Positions 17,016 through 24,376 of a stretch of DNA of 64,000 bases are shown here, in pieces. Both the position numbers and the translations under genes were made by a program. The stretch is taken from the NCBI GenBank assembly GCA_965279255.1, contig OZ257146.1, positions 3,472,001 to 3,536,000 on the forward strand. Reading direction: 5' to 3'. Positions within the stretch are counted from its first letter, which is position 1; every line of letters starts with the position of its first letter. The notes beneath the pieces were generated by a model that did no database searches, was not told the DNA's origin, and saw only the letters and a program-made list of their open reading frames with translations. The stretch comes from CAMFLJ01 sp965279255 (GTDB lineage: Bacteria; Actinomycetota; Acidimicrobiia; Acidimicrobiales; Acidimicrobilacustridaceae).

Positions 17016-17258
17016 TCAGTCGGGGATCGCCTCCCACCACTGGCACCACCACTCGGCCCCGACGAGGATGCGGAGCTGCGGGTGCCAGCAGTAGGTCAGG
17101 TCGCTGTCGGTGTCGAGGTAGTAGAGGCAGTTCTGGCACTTCTCGCGCCCGGACGGGTGGCCGCGGAGCACGGCCCGCTCGATGAAGTGCTGGAGCTCGA
17201 GCCAGTTCTTCTCGTCGATCTCCTTGGGCTCCGCCGGTGGGATCACGTAGTCGGACAT
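17016..17258 (-). CDS. HiPIP-like four-cysteine protein
   Basis: An 80-residue protein. Its C-terminal half has four cysteines in the order C-x2-C, C, then WWCQWW, with Tyr after the first pair and a Pro/hydrophobic stretch before the last Cys. This is the layout of high-potential iron-sulfur proteins, which hold one [4Fe-4S] cluster and carry single electrons. Unlike ordinary HiPIPs there is no twin-arginine signal peptide, so it would be cytoplasmic. The ATG 17258 is chosen because AAGGA lies at the right distance; an ATG three codons upstream is possible. Partner unknown. Confidence 0.55.
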   Translation of the reverse strand: MSDYVIPPAEPKEIDEKNWLELQHFIERAVLRGHPSGREKCQNCLYYLDTDSDLTYCWHPQLRILVGAEWWCQWWEAIPD

Positions 17259-17339
17259 GCCCACCATCCTTCCCCGTCTCGGCCGAAAGTGTGCCTGCGT
17301 GGGGCGGACGGCCGGCGCGAGAGGAACGCCGGCGCGGTG

Positions 17340-17954
17340 TCAGCTCGGGGTGGCGCCGAGGATCATGTCGACCAGCTGGTGGAGCTCGGCCTCGTCGAGG
17401 GTGCGCGATCGCACGCCCCACTGGTACTGCTGGGCGCCGTTGAGCACAGCCGGCACCAGCTGCGGGTTGAGCCCGGCCGGGGCCTCCCCCCGCTCGATGG
17501 CGAGCTCGACCCGCCGGACGATGGCGTCGGAGCGCGGCTCGAAGAACCGGCTGCGCAGCATCTCCCGCAGGGCAGCGTCGTTCGCCGCCTCGGCCAGCAC
17601 CTCCGACACGACGGTGCTGTCGTGGGAGTAGCCACCGGCGGTGATGCGGGCGATGGCGAGCAGGTCGGCCCGGATGTCGCCGGAGTCGATGACCTCGCCG
17701 AGCTGGTCCGGGCTGGCGATGCACGCGTCGTAGGCGAGCACGCCCTTGGTCGGCCACCGCCGGTAGATCGAGCCCTTCGACACGCCGGCAGCGGCGGCGA
17801 TCTGGTCGACGGTCGTCGCCGTGTACCCCTGGCGCTCGACGGCCTCGCGGGTCGCGGCGAGCACCCGCTCGTCGAGGCCCTCGGTGCGGGGCCGGCCCCG
17901 TGCGACCCGGGGCGACGTCTCGTCGGAACCCTTGCTCTCCGCGCTCGTGGGCAT
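17340..17954 (-). CDS. TetR-family regulator
   Basis: A 204-residue repressor. The N-terminal helix-turn-helix is clear (TTVDQIAAAAGVSKGSIYRRWPTKGVL, residues about 47-73). The rest is a helical ligand-binding domain that cannot be matched to a ligand. It is divergent from a secreted esterase gene, and a 26-base palindrome covers its start codon, so it probably represses itself and perhaps the esterase. Confidence 0.9.
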   Translation of the reverse strand: MPTSAESKGSDETSPRVARGRPRTEGLDERVLAATREAVERQGYTATTVDQIAAAAGVSKGSIYRRWPTKGVLAYDACIASPDQLGEVIDSGDIRADLLAIARITAGGYSHDSTVVSEVLAEAANDAALREMLRSRFFEPRSDAIVRRVELAIERGEAPAGLNPQLVPAVLNGAQQYQWGVRSRTLDEAELHQLVDMILGATPS

Positions 17955-17978
17955 TTACAGTACCGCGGTTCCGTAAAT
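17953..17978. promoter_or_regulatory. Probable TetR operator palindrome
   Basis: A 26-base imperfect inverted repeat with outer arms ATTTAC/GTAAAT and a perfect ACCGCGGT centre. It overlaps the TetR start codon and lies 22 bases before the divergent esterase start, so one bound dimer could block both promoters. This AT-rich patch stands out in its GC-rich setting. Confidence 0.7.
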
Positions 17979-18000
17979 CGAGTCCCGGGGGGGATGTTCC

Positions 18001-19140
18001 ATGGCTGACAGGTCCGGTTCGTCGAGTTCGACATCACGAGGGGCGGTCCCGGGCCAACGGCGCCGGCTCCGGTTCGGGTCGCTGCTGGCGACTGTAGTGA
18101 GCCTGGCAACGTTGTTCTCAGGTGTCGCGGTGACCGCGACGACCGGGTCGGCGTCGGCCCACTCGCAGGGCAACGACGACGGCCGGTCGCGCCCTGCGTC
18201 GTGCCGCTCGTCGACGGCGGTGGCGGGCGACCAGACCATCACGGTCGACGGCGCCTCCGTGGCCCTCTACGTCCCCGCCGGCTACCGCGGGAAGAAGATC
18301 CCGCTCGTGCTCGACCTCCACGGCTCGAGCTCGTCGGGCCTCCAGCAGATGGCCGGCGACGGCATCCGCACCATCGCCGACCGTGAGGGGTTCGCCGTGC
18401 TCGCGCCGAACGGCGCGGTGCCGTTCAACCCGGCGCCCGGCTTCGTCGGCTTCGCCTGGAACATCCCGGGCGTGCCGCTGGTGGGCACCACGACCTATCC
18501 GCCGGCCGGCACCCGTGACGACGTGCAGTTCCTGAGCCACGCCATCGACGTCGCCGGCTCGGCGGTGTGCGTCGACGCCAAGCGCGTGTACGCCACCGGT
18601 GTGTCGGGTGGCGGCCGCATGGCCTCGCAGCTCGCCTGCGACCTGCCCGACCGCATCGCCGCCATCGCACCGATCTCCGGCGTGCGCTTCCCCGAGGCGA
18701 GCGACACGCCGCCGAACACCGTGTCGTGTGACCCCGGCCGGGCCATCCCGGTGATCGCCATCCACGGCGTGTGGGACCCGGTCAACGCCTTCGCCGCCAC
18801 GCCGCCGCCCGAGGCCGCCACGCTGCCGGCCAAGATCAACCCGCCGGTGGCCGGCTCGTCGTGGAGCTACTCGGCCGAGGAGGCCGTCACCCGCTGGGCC
18901 GACAACAACCACTGCAAGCCCAACCCTCGGGTGAAGGCCGCAACGCCGAACATCGACGTCATCTCCTACCGGGGCTGCAAGAGCAACGGCGACGTCGTGC
19001 TCTACAAGGTGAAGAACAGCGGGCACGCCTCACCGGGCCACGGCATCCCGGCGTACGACTTCCTGCTGAACCCCACCAACAACGAGGTCGACGGCACGCA
19101 GGTCGCGTGGGACTTCCTGTCCCGCTACCACCTGAAGTGA
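18001..19140 (+). CDS. Secreted esterase/PHB depolymerase-like hydrolase
   Basis: A 379-residue exported alpha/beta hydrolase. A basic N region (RRRLRFGS) and hydrophobic core to about residue 50 form a signal peptide. The domain matches the LpqC/feruloyl esterase-PHB depolymerase family: LDLHGSSS oxyanion region, nucleophile Ser202 in GVSGGG, an acidic residue in HGVWDPV, and His in NSGHASPGHG. Such enzymes cleave polyester or aromatic esters outside the cell. The ATG 18001 follows a G-rich site; another ATG lies three codons upstream. It is divergent from a TetR gene with a shared operator. Confidence 0.85.
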   Translation: MADRSGSSSSTSRGAVPGQRRRLRFGSLLATVVSLATLFSGVAVTATTGSASAHSQGNDDGRSRPASCRSSTAVAGDQTITVDGASVALYVPAGYRGKKIPLVLDLHGSSSSGLQQMAGDGIRTIADREGFAVLAPNGAVPFNPAPGFVGFAWNIPGVPLVGTTTYPPAGTRDDVQFLSHAIDVAGSAVCVDAKRVYATGVSGGGRMASQLACDLPDRIAAIAPISGVRFPEASDTPPNTVSCDPGRAIPVIAIHGVWDPVNAFAATPPPEAATLPAKINPPVAGSSWSYSAEEAVTRWADNNHCKPNPRVKAATPNIDVISYRGCKSNGDVVLYKVKNSGHASPGHGIPAYDFLLNPTNNEVDGTQVAWDFLSRYHLK

Positions 19141-19149
19141 CACCGGCCT

Positions 19150-19189
19150 GAGCCTCCTCACCCGCCTGGCGGGCGGGTGGGGAGGGCTC
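19150..19189. terminator. Bidirectional hairpin between convergent genes
   Basis: A long hairpin with arms 19150-19166 and 19172-19189, about 17 pairs with a one-base bulge and two wobble pairs, and a short loop. It lies between the esterase stop (19140) and the stop of the convergent 77-residue gene (19193). No T tract follows, as is common in high-GC actinobacteria. Confidence 0.6.
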
Positions 19190-19192
19190 GGG

Positions 19193-19426
19193 TCAGCGCG
19201 AGCTGACGTCGGTCACGCCGTCGGTCGACCGGTTGGGTCGATCGGTGCCGGTGATGACCCGCTTGGCGAGCGAGGCGCCGGTGTCGACCTTGCCGCCGTG
19301 CTGGTGGCCGACGCGGCCCTTCACCGCCGACGCGATCGAGTCGATCCCCTTGTGGACCGTCGGTGCGTTCTTCGCCGCCAGGCGTCGCCCGGCGGTGAGC
19401 GCGCTCAGCTTCGACAGCAGCTTCAT
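19193..19426 (-). CDS. Small basic protein, unrecognised
   Basis: A 77-residue basic, mostly helical protein (MKLLSKLSALTAGRRLAAKN, then a GKVDTGASLAKRVI segment). There is a faint likeness to MT0933-type small antitoxin-like proteins of actinobacteria, but it is not enough to name it. The ATG 19426 has AGAGGAG upstream, a strong ribosome site, which supports it as a real gene. No partner toxin is adjacent. Confidence 0.55.
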   Translation of the reverse strand: MKLLSKLSALTAGRRLAAKNAPTVHKGIDSIASAVKGRVGHQHGGKVDTGASLAKRVITGTDRPNRSTDGVTDVSSR

Positions 19427-19500
19427 GGTTCTCCTCTGGAGGCCCGGAGGGCCGGCCCGGAAGACCTACCCGCTCCCGCCCTGCGCCACCCACCCAGCGC

Positions 19501-20373
19501 TCAGAAGAGCTCGTCGGTGTAGGCGTCGGTGCCGTGCTTCGTCGGGATGAAGGCGGATTGCACGGCGAGCGATGCCGCCCCCCCGCTGGCGGCCAGGCGC
19601 TCGGCGGTGGGCGCGAAGTGCTCGTCCCAGCAGTCGCGGGGGTCGGCCTCGAGGAAGTGGAGCAGCACCACCATGCGCTCGACGCCGTCGACCTCCTTCA
19701 CGTGGGCCAGGCGGTCGGGCGGCAGCGGCCGGGGCGCGAAGCGGACGGTGACCGCCACCGGCCCACCGAGCACCGACGGCAGGTGCTCACGCTGGAGCCA
19801 CTGGTCGAGGGCGGCACGGTCGCCGTCGGGCGCCTCGATCATCTCGATGACCATGCCCTCGTAGGGCTGCACGAGGGTGTGCACGCTGCGGGGCACGCCG
19901 TCGTCGCGGTAGCTCGAGCCGAGGTGGTCGGCGAAGGCGGTGAAGACGTGACGCCGCTCCTCGAGCGGGTCGTGGCCCTCGCCCCGGCAGCTGCCCCGGC
20001 CCTCGGCGTGGAGCCGGTAGTTGGCCCCGAGCGACCAGGCGGTGTGGTCCTCGATGCGGCCACCGTTGACCCAGTAGACGCCGATGTACTTGCCGGCGTC
20101 GAGGGGCACGGCGACGACCGAGTCGGCGGGGCCGCGGAGGTGCTGGATCCAGGTCGGGGCGACCCAACGACGGCACGAGAACATCCAGGGCATCGACATG
20201 GCCCCGGTGATCATGTGGTCGTCCTCGTACCAGCGGTTGTAGGCGACGACGTGCTCGGCCATGGGCTCGACCCAGGTGATGAGCGCGCCACCGAGGTCGG
20301 GCTCATCGGGGCCTTCGGTCGGCAGGCGGCGGTAGGCCTCGTCGACGGGTCGTGCGTCGGTGGTCTCGGTCAT
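19501..20373 (-). CDS. Duplicated EthD-like dimeric alpha/beta-barrel protein
   Basis: A 290-residue cytoplasmic protein that looks like two ferredoxin-like repeats. The first half has YNRWYEDDHM and the second has LDQWLQREHLP, both resembling the Tyr/Trp-x-x-x-His-x-Pro hallmark of EthD-type and related dimeric barrel proteins. Two such units in one chain would form an intramolecular barrel. The ATG 20373 follows an MDR oxidoreductase gene by 53 bases on the same strand, so they may act in one pathway. No named function is recognised. Confidence 0.6.
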   Translation of the reverse strand: MTETTDARPVDEAYRRLPTEGPDEPDLGGALITWVEPMAEHVVAYNRWYEDDHMITGAMSMPWMFSCRRWVAPTWIQHLRGPADSVVAVPLDAGKYIGVYWVNGGRIEDHTAWSLGANYRLHAEGRGSCRGEGHDPLEERRHVFTAFADHLGSSYRDDGVPRSVHTLVQPYEGMVIEMIEAPDGDRAALDQWLQREHLPSVLGGPVAVTVRFAPRPLPPDRLAHVKEVDGVERMVVLLHFLEADPRDCWDEHFAPTAERLAASGGAASLAVQSAFIPTKHGTDAYTDELF

Positions 20374-20426
20374 CGTGGCGGTTCTCTCTCGTCGAAGGTG
20401 AGGGGCGGTGAGGTCGATGGGGCGGG

Positions 20427-21473
20427 TCAGTCGGCGACGCGCACGACGACGCGGCCCATGGTGCGGCGCTCGACCATGTCGGTGACCACGCGGGGCACCT
20501 CGTCGAACTCGACGCACTCGCTGACGATGGGCCGATAGAGGCCCTGTGCCATCAGCTCCCGCAGGGCGGCGTCGCTCTCGTCGTGGATGCGCCGCATCTC
20601 GGCGGGGCCGTACCCGCCGAGGGTCGCCCCGACGAGGGTGTGGTTGGCCACGTAGAAGTGCGGGTCGTGGGCGACGAGGCCACCGGCGTGGCCACACAGC
20701 ACGTGGCGGCCGTCGGGCACGAGCGCGGCCCGCAGCTCGGCGCCGGCCTCGCCCTGCACCGGGTCGATGATCACGTCGACGCCACGTCCGCCGGTGGCGG
20801 CGCGCACGGCCTCGACCACGCCGCCCTGGGTGTGGTCGATGGCCTCGGCGCCGAGCCCCTCGCAGAAGGCGACCTTCTCCGGTCCGCCGACGATGGCGAT
20901 GACCCGGGCGCCGAGTGCCACGCAGAGCTGCACGTAGGCCGACCCGATGCCGCCGGCGGCGCCGAGGAGGGCCACGGTCTCGCCCGGCTGCACCCGGCCC
21001 CGGCGATGCACCACGTGGTAGGCGGTGTGGGCCGGCACGACGAAGGCGGCGCCCTCCTCGTCGGTCATCGAGTCGGGCACCTCGAACATCGAACCGACGC
21101 CGATGGCGACGGGCGCCAGGCTGCCGAAGGGCTGGATGCAGCAGGCCGCGACCCGGGAGCCGATCAGGTGCCGATGGGTGGGCCCCGCGTCGGTGACGAT
21201 GCCGACGCCTTCCTGGCCCGACGTGTAGGGCCGGGGCACGGGGACGGGGTAGCTGCCGCGGGCCATGGTGACGTCGGGCAGGGCGAGGGCGGCGACGGTC
21301 ATGTCGAGCAGGACCCAGTCGTCGTAGGGGCCGCGTCCGCCTTCGGCGATCGGGATCCACCCACCCATGCTCATGCCCAGCCCGTCGAGGTCGGCCGCGG
21401 TGGGCGGCTCGATCTCCTCGGCGACCAGGACGTCGGCCGGTTCCCCGAACTCGTGCACCCGCCATGCCTTCAC
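20427..21473 (-). CDS. MDR-superfamily zinc-independent oxidoreductase (quinone reductase-like)
   Basis: A 348-residue medium-chain dehydrogenase/reductase. The GroES-like N-terminal domain lacks the catalytic-zinc His-Glu ligands of alcohol dehydrogenases, although GQEGVG is conserved; the cofactor-binding part has LLGAAGGIGSAYVQLC, typical of NADPH:quinone reductase-like members. GTG 21473 has GGGGAGGGG upstream. It is likely in an operon with the EthD-like gene. Substrate unknown. Confidence 0.85.
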   Translation of the reverse strand: MKAWRVHEFGEPADVLVAEEIEPPTAADLDGLGMSMGGWIPIAEGGRGPYDDWVLLDMTVAALALPDVTMARGSYPVPVPRPYTSGQEGVGIVTDAGPTHRHLIGSRVAACCIQPFGSLAPVAIGVGSMFEVPDSMTDEEGAAFVVPAHTAYHVVHRRGRVQPGETVALLGAAGGIGSAYVQLCVALGARVIAIVGGPEKVAFCEGLGAEAIDHTQGGVVEAVRAATGGRGVDVIIDPVQGEAGAELRAALVPDGRHVLCGHAGGLVAHDPHFYVANHTLVGATLGGYGPAEMRRIHDESDAALRELMAQGLYRPIVSECVEFDEVPRVVTDMVERRTMGRVVVRVAD

Positions 21474-21631
21474 CGCGGTCCCCTCCCCCTCGGTCGGGCA
21501 GACGGTAGGTCGATCGCCGATGCCCCGCTCGGCCACCGGTGGGCACCGGTCGGCCACCGGTCGGCCACCGGTCGTTGGGAATGTGGCACTCGACCGTTCG
21601 CGCCGGCGGCGGGTACCAATAGCCTGCCCCG

Positions 21632-22480
21632 ATGGCCTCGACGGGTGGTGCGCACGACAGCGACGAGCAGTGGCATGTCGAGTGCCATCTCGCCGTGGCC
21701 GTCGACCGGGAGGCCACGCTGGCCCTCGATCTCTCGCCGGCCACCCGCCCCGGCATCGCCGTCGAGCAGACCCTCGAGGTCGCCGTCGACGGCGTGCCGC
21801 TCGAGGCGACGGCCTGCCCGAGCGGCCACGGCGGCACGATCCACCTCGTGCGCAGCCCGCGGGGCGCGCTCACCGTCGACCTGGTCGCCGAGGTCACGCG
21901 CTCGGCGGTCCCCGAGGTCCCGCCCACCGAGGGCATCGACCTCGCCCAGCTGACCTACCGCCGCCAGAGCCGCTACTGCCCGTCCGACGAACTGGTCTCG
22001 TTCGCGTCGCACGAGATCGGCGAGGTGGTCCCCGGCCCCGAGCTGCTGCAGTCGGTGCGCGAGTGGGTGGCCGACCGGCTGATCTACGAGGAGGGCTCGA
22101 GCGGCCCGTTCGACACGGCCGTCGACTCGCTCTTCGCCGGGCGCGGCGTGTGCCGCGACTTCGCCCACCTCGCCATCACGATGCTTCGGGCCCTGAGCGT
22201 GCCGGCCCGCCTGGCCGCGGTCTACGCGCCGGGGCTCACGCCGATGGACTTCCACGCCGTCGTCGAGGCCCACGTCGACGGTCGCTGGTGGGTGCTCGAC
22301 CCCACCGGCCTGGCGCCGCGCTCGTCGCTCCTGCGGATCTCGACGGGCCGCGACGCGGCCGACACGTCGTTCATGACGGTGCTCGACGGCGAGGTGTGGC
22401 TCAACTTCACCGAGGTCGTGGCCTACACCCACGGCGAGCTCCCGCCCGACGACCACGTCACGCCGACCCGCCTCCGCTAG
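21632..22480 (+). CDS. Transglutaminase-like cysteine protease-fold protein
   Basis: A 282-residue protein with an N-terminal beta-rich transglut_N-like region (to about residue 120) and a transglutaminase-like core. The triad is visible as Cys174 (GVCRDFAHL), His208 (MDFHAVVEA) and Asp223 (VLDPTGLAPR). Bacterial proteins of this type (COG1305) are probably peptidases or amide hydrolases. No signal peptide is seen, so it is probably cytoplasmic. It converges with the DUF35 gene, with two copies of the 47-base hairpin element between them. Confidence 0.9.
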   Translation: MASTGGAHDSDEQWHVECHLAVAVDREATLALDLSPATRPGIAVEQTLEVAVDGVPLEATACPSGHGGTIHLVRSPRGALTVDLVAEVTRSAVPEVPPTEGIDLAQLTYRRQSRYCPSDELVSFASHEIGEVVPGPELLQSVREWVADRLIYEEGSSGPFDTAVDSLFAGRGVCRDFAHLAITMLRALSVPARLAAVYAPGLTPMDFHAVVEAHVDGRWWVLDPTGLAPRSSLLRISTGRDAADTSFMTVLDGEVWLNFTEVVAYTHGELPPDDHVTPTRLR

Positions 22481-22502
22481 CCGGTCCTTCCGCCGACCCC
22501 GC

Positions 22503-22549
22503 GACCGGTTGCCGACTGTCCGCCGGAACGGGACATCCACCAACCGGTC
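22503..22549. repeat. 47-bp hairpin element, copy 1
   Basis: It begins with GACCGGTTGCC and ends with CCAACCGGTC. The terminal arms pair over 9 bases and a second internal pairing (TGTCC with GGACA) is possible. It lies 22 bases after the transglutaminase-like gene stop. Copy 2 follows after 14 bases. The right half is identical to copy 2 for over 20 bases. Confidence 0.8.
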
Positions 22550-22563
22550 GACCAGCCCGTCGA

Positions 22564-22610
22564 GACCGGTTGCCAGAAGTCCGCAGGAACGGGACATCCA
22601 CCAACCGGTC
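22564..22610. repeat. 47-bp hairpin element, copy 2
   Basis: The same ends and length as copy 1, with the interior variant TTGCCAGAAGTCCGC. Nine-base terminal pairing and internal GTCC/GGAC pairing. It ends 19 bases from the stop of the convergent DUF35 gene, so copies 1 and 2 together fill the space between two gene ends and may act as a bidirectional terminator. Confidence 0.8.
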
Positions 22611-22629
22611 GCGCTGCGGCGACGGCCGA

Positions 22630-23064
22630 TCAGTCGGTGGCGAGGCGGTGCTTCAGCAACGTGAGGCCGTCGTCGCCGTGCTCGAACACCGGCACGACGG
22701 CGGCGCCGGTGGCGACCTGCTCGGGCTCGGCGTCGACGATGACGCTCGTGACGTGGACGCCCTCGGTGAGCTCGACGACGGCGATGATCTGCGGCACCTC
22801 GTCGGCGAACGACGGCGTGGTGGGCTGACGGGTCACGGTGAAGGTGAAGATCACGCCCTCGCCGCTGACCTCGGTCCAGACCAGCTGGTCGGAGAGGCAT
22901 TCGGGGCAGCGCGACCGGGGGTAGTAGACCCACGCCTGGCACTCGGCGCAGCGCTGGATCTCGACCCGGTCGGCATCGAGGGCGTCCCAGAACGGCTGCG
23001 ACGTCGGGGTGGCGAGAGGCCGGGGCTTGGGCAGCTCGGTCTTGAGGTAGCCGAGGTCGCTCAT
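22630..23064 (-). CDS. DUF35 OB-fold/zinc-ribbon acyl-CoA-binding protein
   Basis: A 144-residue protein with a rubredoxin-like zinc ribbon (CAECQAW...CPECLS, residues about 39-56) and an OB fold (GVIFTFTVTRQP). DUF35 proteins partner thiolase-like enzymes; in mycobacterial steroid degradation the ChsH2 DUF35 domain binds the aldolase Ltp2. Here it lies two bases after the stop of a thiolase-like gene, so a two-protein complex is likely. ATG 23064. Confidence 0.85.
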   Translation of the reverse strand: MSDLGYLKTELPKPRPLATPTSQPFWDALDADRVEIQRCAECQAWVYYPRSRCPECLSDQLVWTEVSGEGVIFTFTVTRQPTTPSFADEVPQIIAVVELTEGVHVTSVIVDAEPEQVATGAAVVPVFEHGDDGLTLLKHRLATD

Positions 23065-23066
23065 GG

Positions 23067-24269
23067 TCAGGCCCCCTGCAGGACGAGGGCGGCCTGCTCG
23101 CTCATCACGCCGCCGGTGCCGGTGACGTAGGCGGTGTCGTGGCGGGCGAGCTGGCGGTCGCCGGCCCGGCCCTGGATCTGGCGGACGCCCTCGACCACGT
23201 GCGACATGCCCCCGGCGAGGCCGGCCTGGCCGAAGCCGAGCTGACCGCCGTGGGTGTTGCACGGGAAGTCGCCCTTGTACGAGAGGTCGTGCTCGCGGAC
23301 GAAGGCCTGGCCCTCGCCCGTGCCGCAGAACCCGGAATCCTCGATGGAGAGCAGGGCGGTGATCGTGTAGCAGTCGTAGAGCTGCACCATGTCCATGTCG
23401 GCAGGGCCGAGCCCGGACATGGCGAACGCCGACTGGGCGGCCGCGGCCACCGGGGTGTGGGGCAGGTCGGGCGAGTAGGTGGGCGTCTTGTGGGTGAGGC
23501 GCTCGCCGAAGCCGGTGACGGCGACCGGGCGGTGGTTGGTGCGCTTGGCCCGCTCGGCGTTGCACATCACGAGGGCGGCGCCGCCGGTGCAGGGCATCAC
23601 GATCTCGAGCAGGTGGAGCGGCTCGGAGATCACCCGGGAGGCGAGCACGTCGTCGGGGGTGAGGGGCTGGCCGAAGAAGACGGCGTCGGGGTTGGCGCAG
23701 GCGGAGGTGCGCTGGTCGGCGGCGATCTTGGCCCGGGCCCACTCGTCCCAGCCGTAGAGGTCGTGGTAGCGCTGGGCGTACATGGCGAAGCCGCAGTTCT
23801 GGGCGATGTTGCCGTAGGGCAGCTCGAACTCGGCCTGGGGTGACCCCCATGCGCTGCTCGACGCGCCGTAGACCATGCGATCGTCGAAGGGGCGCGGCAC
23901 CGGCGACGGTGGCATGGGCCGGGAGGCGGTGGCCATCACCACGACCTCGCAGATGCCGAGCTCGATGGCGGCGGCGGCCCGCCACACCATGCCGGCGGGG
24001 GTGGCGCCGCCGAGGTCGACCCGTTCGGCGAAGTCGACCGACCAGCCGCAGTACTCGGCGACGGTGGCGGGCACGAACTGCTGGGCCTCGAAGATGTCGG
24101 CGCCGACGACGAGCCCGCCGACCTCGCGGCTGTGGATGCCGGCGTCGCGCAGGGCGTCGGCGGCGAGGCCGGCCCACTGCTCGAGGGTCAGCTGCCGCTC
24201 GCCGCTGAAGCGTCGCTCGGACCTGCGCTCGGCGTAGCCGACGATGTGCGCATCACCGGTGAGTCCCAT
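23067..24269 (-). CDS. SCP2-thiolase-like protein (Ltp2-like aldolase candidate)
   Basis: A 400-residue thiolase-fold protein of the lipid-transfer/SCP2 group. The His-Gly-Gly motif is present (NTHGGQLGFGQ) and a YDCYTI segment is seen near residue 310. At the usual nucleophile position the sequence is DLGGATPAG with no Cys, so ordinary thiolytic cleavage is unlikely. Loss of that Cys and a DUF35 partner next door match Ltp2-type enzymes, which cleave a side-chain beta-hydroxy acyl-CoA by retro-aldol reaction. Substrate could be a steroid or other branched acyl-CoA; this is inference. ATG 24269 has GGGGAA upstream. Confidence 0.8.
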   Translation of the reverse strand: MGLTGDAHIVGYAERRSERRFSGERQLTLEQWAGLAADALRDAGIHSREVGGLVVGADIFEAQQFVPATVAEYCGWSVDFAERVDLGGATPAGMVWRAAAAIELGICEVVVMATASRPMPPSPVPRPFDDRMVYGASSSAWGSPQAEFELPYGNIAQNCGFAMYAQRYHDLYGWDEWARAKIAADQRTSACANPDAVFFGQPLTPDDVLASRVISEPLHLLEIVMPCTGGAALVMCNAERAKRTNHRPVAVTGFGERLTHKTPTYSPDLPHTPVAAAAQSAFAMSGLGPADMDMVQLYDCYTITALLSIEDSGFCGTGEGQAFVREHDLSYKGDFPCNTHGGQLGFGQAGLAGGMSHVVEGVRQIQGRAGDRQLARHDTAYVTGTGGVMSEQAALVLQGA

Positions 24270-24376
24270 CGTTCCCCTTCGCTGCCGCCCCTGGCTGGAC
24301 GGGCCCCGTTCTCCTACCACAGCGCTCGTCGGGGCCGGGCGGGCCGAAGGGCCCTCGATGGGTCACACGGTCGGCG

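Noticed and set aside
22503..22610. Possible CRISPR array from the two repeated units
   Set aside because: Only two units with a 14-base gap, each an inverted repeat, and further copies are scattered alone. No cas genes are present.
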